Origin: Rhodospirillales bacterium URHD0017
Lineage (GTDB): Bacteria; Pseudomonadota; Alphaproteobacteria; Reyranellales; Reyranellaceae
Direction of reading: 5' to 3'
Assembly (NCBI GenBank): GCA_900110395.1
Contig: FODP01000021.1
Coordinates: forward strand, 1-64,000
Length of the DNA: 64,000 bases
Part shown: positions 36,441-43,605 of the stretch, one piece after another
Numbering within the stretch: position 1 is the first letter of the stretch
How the letters are laid out: the number at the start of each line of letters is the position of its first letter
The notes under the pieces: model-generated
Seen by the model: only the letters and a program-made list of their open reading frames with translations
What the model was told of the DNA's origin: nothing
Databases searched by the model: none
Made by a program: the position numbers and the translations under genes

Positions 36441-37160
36441 ATGTCGACCGACGCCGCCCATAATTTCGGACCGCCCGTCGTCGAGGCGGTCGACGTCCAC
36501 CACCACTACGGCGAGGGGCCGCAGCGGGCCGACGTGCTGTTCGACATCAACATGCAGGTGCGCGAGGGCGAGCTGGTGATCGTCACCGGCCCGTCCGGGT
36601 CGGGCAAGACCACGCTGCTCACCATCCTCGGCACCATGCGCCGGCCGTCCGAAGGCAAGCTGCGCCTGCTCGGCACCGACCTCATGGGCCTGCAGGGCCG
36701 TGAGCTCGACGCGCTGCGCAACCGCATCCGCTTCCTGTTCCAGAAGCGCAATCTCCTGAGCTCGCTGACGGCGCTGCAGAACGTCATGGCGGGGGTCTCG
36801 ACCACGCCCCTGTCCGATCCCAAGTGGGACGAGCCGCGCGCCCGTCATCTCTTGAGCCTGCTCGGCCTCGGCGACAAGGCCGCCGCCTGGCCCGACGAGC
36901 TGTCGGGCGGCCAGCAGCAGCGCGTCGCCATCGCCCGCGTCATGATCGGCCTGCCCGACCTCATCATCGCCGACGAGCCGACCTCGGCGCTCGACCGCGT
37001 CGCCGGCCGCCTGGTGGTCGACCAGCTGAAAGACCTCGCCATGCGCGCCAAGTGCGCCGTCGTGCTGTCGACGCACGACGAGCGCATCTTCGACGTCGCC
37101 TCCCGCCGCCTTCACATCGAGGACGGCCGCTGCTTCGACGTGCCGATCCACTACCACTGA
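36441..37160 (+). CDS. ABC exporter ATP-binding protein (DevA/LolD type)
   Basis: A 239-residue ATPase with Walker A TGPSGSGKTTLL (Lys56), the Q-loop FLFQKRNLLSSLTALQNV, signature LSGGQQQRVAIARVMI, Walker B LIIADEPTSALD, and H-loop STHDERI. It matches MacB/LolD/DevA-type ATPases that power the FtsX-like permease encoded upstream. I chose ATG 36441 because it follows the permease stop by two bases; the open frame further upstream only overlaps the permease. Confidence 0.9.
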   Translation: MSTDAAHNFGPPVVEAVDVHHHYGEGPQRADVLFDINMQVREGELVIVTGPSGSGKTTLLTILGTMRRPSEGKLRLLGTDLMGLQGRELDALRNRIRFLFQKRNLLSSLTALQNVMAGVSTTPLSDPKWDEPRARHLLSLLGLGDKAAAWPDELSGGQQQRVAIARVMIGLPDLIIADEPTSALDRVAGRLVVDQLKDLAMRAKCAVVLSTHDERIFDVASRRLHIEDGRCFDVPIHYH

Positions 37161-37169
37161 GCGGCAACC

Positions 37170-38414
37170 GTGCTGCTCGCGGTCATCGACCTCATCGCCT
37201 TCCTCTGCCTGGCCGTCCAGTTCGTCATCGCCGGCTACTTCCTGTACCTGGTCTACTGGTCGTTCGAACTGCCGCCGGCTGATGCAGGCCTGCCGGCGCT
37301 GCCGGACGAGCTGCCGCGCGTTCTGGTGCAGATCCCGGTCTACAACGAGCCGTTGGTGATCGATCGCGTGCTTGGCGCCGCCGCTCAGCTCGACTGGCCG
37401 CGTGACAGGCTCACCATCCAGCTCCTCGACGACAGCACCGACATCACCTCCGACATCGCCGTCCATGCCTTGGCGCGGCTCAAGCGCGACGGCGTCGACG
37501 TCGCCCACATCCGGCGCGACGACCGCTCGGGCTTCAAGGCCGGCGCCCTGGCCGAGGGCCTGAAGCTCTGCGATGCGCCCTATATCGCGGTGTTCGACGC
37601 CGACTTCGTGCCCGAGCCCGGCTGGCTGCGCGGCGCCATGGCGGCGCTGCTGGCCGAGCCGCGTGCCGCCTTCGTGCAGACCCGCATCGAATGGGGCAAC
37701 GGCGAGAAGAACTGGCTGACGCGCGCGCAGCGGCTGATGCAGGACGCGCATTTCGCCGTCGAACAGGATATCCGTGCCCGCCGCGGCATGCCCTTCCAGT
37801 TCAACGGCACTGGCGGCATCTGGCGCCGCGCCGCGGTCGAGGAGGCGGGCGGCTGGTCGCATGACACCCTGTCGGAGGACCTCGACCTGGTGCTGCGCAC
37901 GTCGCTCGCGGGCTGGCATGGCGTGTTCCTGATGGAGCCGCACGTGGTCGGCGAGCTGCCGGCCAAGCTCGACGATTTCAGCGCCCAGCAGAGCCGCTGG
38001 TCCAAGGGCTTCATGCAGGTCGCCCGCAAGCTGCTTGGCCCGATCTGGCGCTCGGAGTGGTCCGACGAAGCCAAGTTCATGACCACCGTGGCGCTCGGCC
38101 AGCAGCTCATCTTCCCGGTGCTGGCCGTCGGTATCGTGGCGCTGGTCCTGTCGGCGATCGGCCATGGCTATCTGCCGGGCTTCTTCCGCTTCCTGCTGTG
38201 GCTGTGGTTCATCGCCATGCTGGCGGTGCTGTTCGGCATGACCTTCGGCGCCTGGCGCCGCCTGAAGCGTGGCGACCTTGGGCGCTACCTCGTCACGGCG
38301 GCCAGCATACCGGGCCTGATCGTCTTTCTGGCCGCCGCCAATGCCGGCCCGATTGTCGGCGCCGTGTTCGGGCGCAAGACCGAATTCAACCGCACGCCCA
38401 AGGCGGGCGCTTGA
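37170..38414 (+). CDS. Processive GT2 beta-glycan synthase, CslA/BcsA-like (first copy)
   Basis: A 414-residue membrane glycosyltransferase. One N-terminal membrane segment (AVIDLIAFLCLAVQFVIAGYFLY) precedes the GT-A domain and further helices follow it. The domain has VQIPVYNEP, LLDDSTD, DRSGFKAGAL, the DxD motif FDADF, FNGTGGIWRR, the base motif SEDLDL, and the processive QxxRW motif QQSRW. The sequence order and wording resemble plant CslA mannan synthases and bacterial cellulose-synthase-like proteins. GTG 37170 is nine bases after the ATPase gene. A paralog starts at its stop codon. Confidence 0.86.
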   Translation: MLLAVIDLIAFLCLAVQFVIAGYFLYLVYWSFELPPADAGLPALPDELPRVLVQIPVYNEPLVIDRVLGAAAQLDWPRDRLTIQLLDDSTDITSDIAVHALARLKRDGVDVAHIRRDDRSGFKAGALAEGLKLCDAPYIAVFDADFVPEPGWLRGAMAALLAEPRAAFVQTRIEWGNGEKNWLTRAQRLMQDAHFAVEQDIRARRGMPFQFNGTGGIWRRAAVEEAGGWSHDTLSEDLDLVLRTSLAGWHGVFLMEPHVVGELPAKLDDFSAQQSRWSKGFMQVARKLLGPIWRSEWSDEAKFMTTVALGQQLIFPVLAVGIVALVLSAIGHGYLPGFFRFLLWLWFIAMLAVLFGMTFGAWRRLKRGDLGRYLVTAASIPGLIVFLAAANAGPIVGAVFGRKTEFNRTPKAGA

Positions 38415-39712
38415 TGGCGATCGTCGCCACCCTGGCCCTGCTGCTCGCCCTGGTCTTCGCGGTGTGCTGCGTGCTGCTGGCGGCCTTCGTCGGCAGCCTG
38501 CTCTACATGGTGATCCTGCACCATCGCCTGAAGGAGCGGGGGCTGCGCCGCGAGGAGGAGCTGCTGGCGACGCCACTGCCGCCCGACGCCGACCTGCCGC
38601 ACGTCGTTGTCCAGATACCGTCGTTCAATGAGGGCGGCGTGCTGCGGCGTGGCATCGAGGCGGCCGCCGGCCTCGACTGGCCGCGCGACAAGCTGCACAT
38701 CCAGGTGCTCGATGACAGCACCGACGAAACCGCCGAGCTTGCGCGCACCGTGGTGGCCGAGCTGAAGGCGAGGGGGTTCGACATCGTCGCCCTGCAGCGT
38801 ACCGACCGCTCGGGCTTCAAGGGCGGCGCGCTGCACGAAGCCATGCAGCAGACGCCGCACGACTATTTCGCGATCTTCGACGTCGACTACGTACCGCCAC
38901 CCGATTTCCTGCGCGTCTGCATGCGGCCATTCTTCGCCAATCCAGACTGGGCGTTCGTCCAGGCGCGCTTCGACTTCCTCAATCCGCACGAGAACGCGCT
39001 CACCGAGATGCAGATGGTGACCCTCGACGCCCATCTCGGTATCGAGCAGGCGACGCGCTGCTGGGCTGGCCATCCGCTGCCGTTCAACGGCACCTGCGGC
39101 ATCTGGCAGAGGGCAGCCATCGAGGCGGGCGGCGGCTGGAAGGGCGATACCGTCACCGAGGATCTCGACCTCACCTATCGCGGCTGGGTCAAGGGCTGGC
39201 GGGCACTGTTCCTGACCAGCGTGCCGGTGCCGGGCGAGCTGCCGGCCGACACCAAGACCTGGCTGCGCCAGCAGCAGCGCTGGCAGGACGGCTTCCGCCA
39301 TGTCGGGCTGCGCATGTTCCCCGAGATCCTCAAGAGCCGCGACATCACGCCGTCGTCGAAGGCGGCGGCACTGCTGCATCTCTGCATGTCGCTCAACCAG
39401 CCGGTGCTGCTGGTCGGCGTCGTCTCGGGACTGCTGGCGGGCCTGCTGGCGCCATCCCTTGTGCCGCTGCTGCTGACGCTGTTCTTCATCACCCTGGCCT
39501 GGGTGCTGTTCTGCGCCACGACCTTCCTGCGCGCCGGCCACAATTTCATCCGCGGCGGCGAGATGTCGCCCGCGCGTTTTGCCCTGGTGCTGCTCCGCTT
39601 CGTCGGCGGCCAGGTGGCGATGCTAGTGCGCTCCCTCGGGGTGCACATCGGCAAGCGGCTGAACCGGCCCAAGCCAATCGTCTTCGACCGCACGCCAAAG
39701 AAGGGGGCCTGA
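38414..39712 (+). CDS. Processive GT2 beta-glycan synthase, CslA/CslC-like (second copy)
   Basis: A 432-residue paralog of the previous gene, beginning inside its stop codon (tgatg). It has VQIPSFNEG, VLDDSTDE, DRSGFKGGAL, DVD where the first copy has DAD, FNGTCGIWQR, TEDLDL and QQQRW. It has two N-terminal and several C-terminal hydrophobic segments. The coupled pair could act as partners, or make two different polymers. It ends next to a complex palindrome and faces the amidinotransferase gene. Confidence 0.86.
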   Translation: MAIVATLALLLALVFAVCCVLLAAFVGSLLYMVILHHRLKERGLRREEELLATPLPPDADLPHVVVQIPSFNEGGVLRRGIEAAAGLDWPRDKLHIQVLDDSTDETAELARTVVAELKARGFDIVALQRTDRSGFKGGALHEAMQQTPHDYFAIFDVDYVPPPDFLRVCMRPFFANPDWAFVQARFDFLNPHENALTEMQMVTLDAHLGIEQATRCWAGHPLPFNGTCGIWQRAAIEAGGGWKGDTVTEDLDLTYRGWVKGWRALFLTSVPVPGELPADTKTWLRQQQRWQDGFRHVGLRMFPEILKSRDITPSSKAAALLHLCMSLNQPVLLVGVVSGLLAGLLAPSLVPLLLTLFFITLAWVLFCATTFLRAGHNFIRGGEMSPARFALVLLRFVGGQVAMLVRSLGVHIGKRLNRPKPIVFDRTPKKGA

Positions 39713-39733
39713 CATGCTTGCCCGACTTTCATG

Positions 39734-39833
39734 CTCCTCTCCCCCTTGGGGGAGAGGCTGGGTGAGGGGGTGATGCAAGAGACGATCTTGCGGTGAACCC
39801 CCTCACCTAACCTCTCCCCCAAGGGGGAGAGGA
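39734..39833. repeat. Compound intergenic palindrome, family D
   Basis: Left arm 39734-39771 and right arm about 39797-39833 are near-perfect inverted copies. Each arm itself holds a smaller palindrome (ctctcccccttgggggagag). As RNA it could form either one long hairpin or two small ones. It lies between the convergent GT2 and amidinotransferase genes and probably ends both transcripts. Confidence 0.85.
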
Positions 39834-39859
39834 ACATGAGAGGAATGAGGCCGACGCCG

Positions 39860-40822
39860 TTAGTTCAGCACGCTCTCGCGCAGCACCGGATGGTGCGCGC
39901 AGCGCAGACCGCCGCCGGTGGCGATCGGTCCGTCGAAGGGTAGGGGAATGACGTCGATCTTGCGCTTGCGCAGCTCGTCGATCACCCGGGCATTGTCGGT
40001 ATCGATGATGATGCGGCCTTCCTCCAGGATCAGGCCGTTGGTGGCCAGCCGATTGGCCTCGTCGACCGAGACTGAGATCTTGTCCCAGCTGCGCAGCGAC
40101 ATCGGCAGGCCGTCGATCAGCTTCTCGGGGCAATAGACCAGCAGCCCGGGCTTGATCAGCGCCAAGGCGCAGTCGAGATGCAGCACGTTCGACTTCATCG
40201 CCACGGCCAGCACGCGGTATTTGTCGCCCAACAATGCCTGCAGCCAGTCGACGCCGGCAAGGTCGGAGGCGCAGCCCGAGATGCCGACATAGATCTCGCG
40301 GCCGTTCAGCAGCGTATCGCCGCCTTCGAGAAACGGCCCGTCGACGCAGCCCGGCGAGCCCAGCGGCACGCTCGACCAGCGCGCCCCGCGCTGCTGCACC
40401 ATCTGCTGGATGATGGGCCGCAGCCCATAGCGCTCGCGTTGCCGGCAAATCAGCCGCAGCGAGGCATCGATGACGTGATCGCCGACCACGATCATGCCGT
40501 CGCGGGGGAAGAGCTGGGCGCCCTCGCCGTTGGGGGCGAGGAAGGTGCGCTCCACGCCTTCGAGCCGCTGCGGGCGATGCACGGTGACGCCTTCGCGCGC
40601 CACCAGCTCGGCCAGCGCGTCGACCTGACGTTCGATGCGGCGGGCCCATTCGGGGTCGACGTCGATCAGCCGTCGGCCCTTATGGGCGCGGCTTACTTTC
40701 TCGCCCTCGGGCAACAGCCAGCGCTGCGACTCCTCGTGGAAAATGACGAAATCCGCGGCCGGCGAGATGCCGATCACGACCTCGCGCAGCTTGCCCCACT
40801 CGTGATGGGCGCCGAACTTCAC
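39860..40822 (-). CDS. Amidinotransferase/deiminase-superfamily enzyme
   Basis: A 320-residue guanidino-group-modifying enzyme. Conserved landmarks are HHEWGKLREVVIG at the start, GPFLEGGDTLL (substrate-binding acid), HLDCALALI (catalytic His), and GGGLRCAHHPV near the C-terminus with the nucleophile Cys308. Relatives are glycine or inosamine amidinotransferases and arginine deiminases, and which reaction applies is not clear. It starts three bases after the manC stop, so both are made from one transcript, convergent with the glycan synthase genes. Confidence 0.83.
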   Translation of the reverse strand: MKFGAHHEWGKLREVVIGISPAADFVIFHEESQRWLLPEGEKVSRAHKGRRLIDVDPEWARRIERQVDALAELVAREGVTVHRPQRLEGVERTFLAPNGEGAQLFPRDGMIVVGDHVIDASLRLICRQRERYGLRPIIQQMVQQRGARWSSVPLGSPGCVDGPFLEGGDTLLNGREIYVGISGCASDLAGVDWLQALLGDKYRVLAVAMKSNVLHLDCALALIKPGLLVYCPEKLIDGLPMSLRSWDKISVSVDEANRLATNGLILEEGRIIIDTDNARVIDELRKRKIDVIPLPFDGPIATGGGLRCAHHPVLRESVLN

Positions 40823-40825
40823 GCC

Positions 40826-42232
40826 TCACACACGCGCGTAGATGTCCTCGTAGCGGATGATATCGTCCTCCTCGAGGTAGTCGCCGGTCTGGACCTCGAC
40901 GACCTCGAGCGGCTCGCTGCCCGGGTTGGCCAGCCGATGGATGCCGCCCATCGGGATGTAGATCGATTCGTTCTCGTGCAGGGTCATGATCTTGCCGTCG
41001 AGCGTGACCTCGGCCACGCCCCTGACCACGACCCAATGCTCGGCGCGCCGCTTGTGGCTCTGCAGGCTGAGCTTGCCCTTGGGATTGACGGAAAGCCGCT
41101 TGGCGCGGAAGCGCTCGCCGCGGTCGATGTCCTGGTAGCTGCCCCAGGGACGGTGCATGACCGCGTGCTCGGTGGCGGCCTTGTGCTTGCCGTCCGACAT
41201 GCGCTGCACCACGTCCTTCAGGCGCGGGAGATTGTCACGGTGGCCGACCAGGACGGCGTCGTTCATCGCCACGACGACGACCTCCTCGACGCCGATCACC
41301 GCCGTCAGCGGCCCGTCCGAGCGGACGTAGGAATTGCGCACATGGTCGATCTCGACTGGGCCCTCGGTGACGTTGCCCGCGCTGTCGGCCTCGCCGATAT
41401 CGAGCAGGGCGTCCCAGGTGCCGAGGTCGGACCAGCGGAACTTCGCCGGCACCACCCAGCACTTGTCGGTGCGCTCCATCACGGCGTAGTCGATCGACTT
41501 GGCCGGCGCCTTCTTGAAGGCCTCGGCATCAAGGAAGATCGTCGAACCGGTCTTCCTGGCCTTGGCGACGGCCTCTTCGGCCGCCGCCGCCATGGCTGGC
41601 TCGAAGCGCGCCATCTCCGACAACAGCGTCTCCGGCGCGAACAGGAAGTAGCTCGCGTTCCAGAACAGCCCTTCCTGGATGTAGCGAAGCGCCGTCTGGG
41701 CGTTGGGCTTCTCTACGAAGGCCGTGACCTTCTGTACTGCGCCGATCTGCTCGCCGCCCGGTCGGATGTAGCCATAGTCGGTCTTGGGCTCGGTCGGTGG
41801 GATGCCGAAGGTGACGATGCCGCCGCGCTCGACCGCGGCTAGGCCGTCACGGCAGGCGGCGCGGAATTCCTCGTCGCCGATCACCATGTGGTCCGATGCC
41901 ATGGCCAGCACCGCCTTGGCGCCCTGGGTGCGGGCGTAGGCCGTTGCCGCGGCCATGGCCGGGCCGGAATCGCGGCGTTCCGGCTCGACCACGATGTCGA
42001 TCTCGACGCCGATCTCCTTGGCCTGCTGCTCGCACATGAAGCGGTAGGCATCGTTGGTGGCGATCACCGGCCGGCCGAACAGGGCGCGGTCGGCGACGCG
42101 CAGCAGCGTCTGTTGGAAGGTCGACTGCTTGCCGAGCAGTGGCACGAACTGCTTGGGCATGCTCTCGCGCGACAGGGGCCACAGGCGCTTGCCGGAGCCT
42201 CCGACCAGGATGACGGGCGTGATCGACGACAT
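40826..42232 (-). CDS. manC: Mannose-1-phosphate guanylyltransferase/mannose-6-phosphate isomerase
   Basis: A 468-residue bifunctional type II enzyme that makes GDP-mannose. The nucleotidyltransferase half has ILVGGSGKRLWPLSRESMPKQF, ASDHMVIGD, TDYGYIRPGG, FVEKP and FRWSDLGTWDAL. The C-terminal cupin is the phosphomannose isomerase part (HRPWGSYQDID, SLQSHKRRAEHWVVVRG, YIPMGGIHRLANPG). ATG 42232 (MSSITPVILVGG) is the usual start; an in-frame extension upstream is not conserved-looking. It points to a mannose-containing glycan made by the neighbouring locus. Confidence 0.94.
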   Translation of the reverse strand: MSSITPVILVGGSGKRLWPLSRESMPKQFVPLLGKQSTFQQTLLRVADRALFGRPVIATNDAYRFMCEQQAKEIGVEIDIVVEPERRDSGPAMAAATAYARTQGAKAVLAMASDHMVIGDEEFRAACRDGLAAVERGGIVTFGIPPTEPKTDYGYIRPGGEQIGAVQKVTAFVEKPNAQTALRYIQEGLFWNASYFLFAPETLLSEMARFEPAMAAAAEEAVAKARKTGSTIFLDAEAFKKAPAKSIDYAVMERTDKCWVVPAKFRWSDLGTWDALLDIGEADSAGNVTEGPVEIDHVRNSYVRSDGPLTAVIGVEEVVVVAMNDAVLVGHRDNLPRLKDVVQRMSDGKHKAATEHAVMHRPWGSYQDIDRGERFRAKRLSVNPKGKLSLQSHKRRAEHWVVVRGVAEVTLDGKIMTLHENESIYIPMGGIHRLANPGSEPLEVVEVQTGDYLEEDDIIRYEDIYARV

Positions 42233-42325
42233 TAGGGGGCTTTCGTTTTCTGGGCCGCTAGGCGGGATGGGCGCGATATAGCCCAAGGGACCGCCCCGGC
42301 CAATGGCCCTGAAACGGGGGCCTTT

Positions 42326-43516
42326 TCACCGTTTGCCGGCCGCCTGGCGCTCCAGATTCTCCTCGCGCCGCCGTTTGGCCTCGATTTCGACCACCTCGGC
42401 GAGCTTGGGGATGTGCGAGGCGATCTCGTAGAAGTCGCTGGCATAGAGCACCAGCAGCGTCGTCGGCCGCGTCGTCGATACCGTCGCCGACCGCGGCTGG
42501 CGCTCGAGCAGGGCCATCTCGCCGAAGAAGGCGCCTTCGCCCAGCCGCACCGAGCCGCCGTTGGGCAGGCGGACCTCGACCTCGCCACTCGAGATGAAGA
42601 ACATCGAATCGCCGGCATCGCCGCGCCGCACCACAGTGATGCGCGGCGGGTAGTAGCGCGTGCGCAACTTGCCCACGATCTCCGACAGCGTGACGACGCC
42701 CAGCGAGGCGAACAGCGGCACCCGCGCGACCTGCTCCCATACCCGGAGATACTCGCGTCGCCGCTCCTCCTGGGCGAAGCCGGTGGCGAGCACGCCGGTC
42801 ATCAAGGCCAGCACCGCGATGCCTGAGATCATCAGCAGAGAGCCGACGAGGCGGCCGCCCAGCGTCAACGGCACCACGTCGCCGTAGCCCGTCGTGGTCA
42901 GGGTCACGACCGCCCACCACATGGCGCCTGGCAGCGAGCCGAACTGGTCGGGTTGCCTCACGCGTTCGAACATGTGCGCGGCGGTGGCCGCTATCATCAG
43001 CAGGATGGCAAACAGGATCAACACGCTGGCGATCGGCGCCCGCTCGTTCGACACGACGCGCGAAAGCGTGCTGAAGGCCGGCGCGTGCAGGCCGACCTTG
43101 AGGATCCAGAGGATGCAGAAGACCGAGGCGGCGTCGGCCCCGGTGATGGCGTAGCCGCCGGCGAACATGAAAGCCGGCAAGACGGCCAGCAAGCCGATCA
43201 GTCCCGGGATCGACGCCGCCCAGCGCAGCCGCGCTTTGGTCGGCGTATCCTGGTCGTAGCGCGGCGTCTCCGGCGCGACCCACAAGCGGGTGAGGTATTC
43301 GACGAAGAAGATGAAGGTGACGGTCCAGATGATGATACGCAGGGCCTGCCGGACCTGGCCGCCCAGCTCGTCGACCGACAGCAGGATCACGGCGAACAGG
43401 CCGATGCCGAGCACGATCAGATGGGCCACCCGCACTTGGCGGGCGCCAGGCGTGGGATCGCTGTAGCGCAGCAGGGCGTAGAGTCGCGCCCGTAAAGTCG
43501 GGGCCGTGGCCGTCAC
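42326..43516 (-). CDS. Cyclic-nucleotide-gated potassium channel (MloK1-like)
   Basis: A 396-residue protein with six membrane helices (first VAHLIVLGIGLFAVILLSV; S5-S6 flank the pore), the K+ selectivity filter TTTGYGD, and a C-terminal cyclic-nucleotide-binding domain. That domain has the phosphate-binding cassette FFGEMALLERQPRSATV containing Gly-Glu and the key Arg. Size and layout match the prokaryotic CNG channel from Mesorhizobium. No voltage-sensor arginine ladder is visible in S4. GTG 43516 is my choice; TTG 43552 is an alternative. It is divergent from hyuA. Confidence 0.9.
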   Translation of the reverse strand: MTATAPTLRARLYALLRYSDPTPGARQVRVAHLIVLGIGLFAVILLSVDELGGQVRQALRIIIWTVTFIFFVEYLTRLWVAPETPRYDQDTPTKARLRWAASIPGLIGLLAVLPAFMFAGGYAITGADAASVFCILWILKVGLHAPAFSTLSRVVSNERAPIASVLILFAILLMIAATAAHMFERVRQPDQFGSLPGAMWWAVVTLTTTGYGDVVPLTLGGRLVGSLLMISGIAVLALMTGVLATGFAQEERRREYLRVWEQVARVPLFASLGVVTLSEIVGKLRTRYYPPRITVVRRGDAGDSMFFISSGEVEVRLPNGGSVRLGEGAFFGEMALLERQPRSATVSTTRPTTLLVLYASDFYEIASHIPKLAEVVEIEAKRRREENLERQAAGKR

Positions 43517-43605
43517 GCTGCGACCATAGGCATCCTGGCCTGCGAATTGCAACGCAGGGGGCGCCGGTCTACGGTCGCGCCCCTCTTGCAGGATATGGGT
43601 CTGGA

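Noticed and set aside
36282..38576. About 760-codon open frame antisense to the ATPase and first GT2 gene
   Set aside because: Low-complexity shadow, contradicted by strong motifs on the plus strand.
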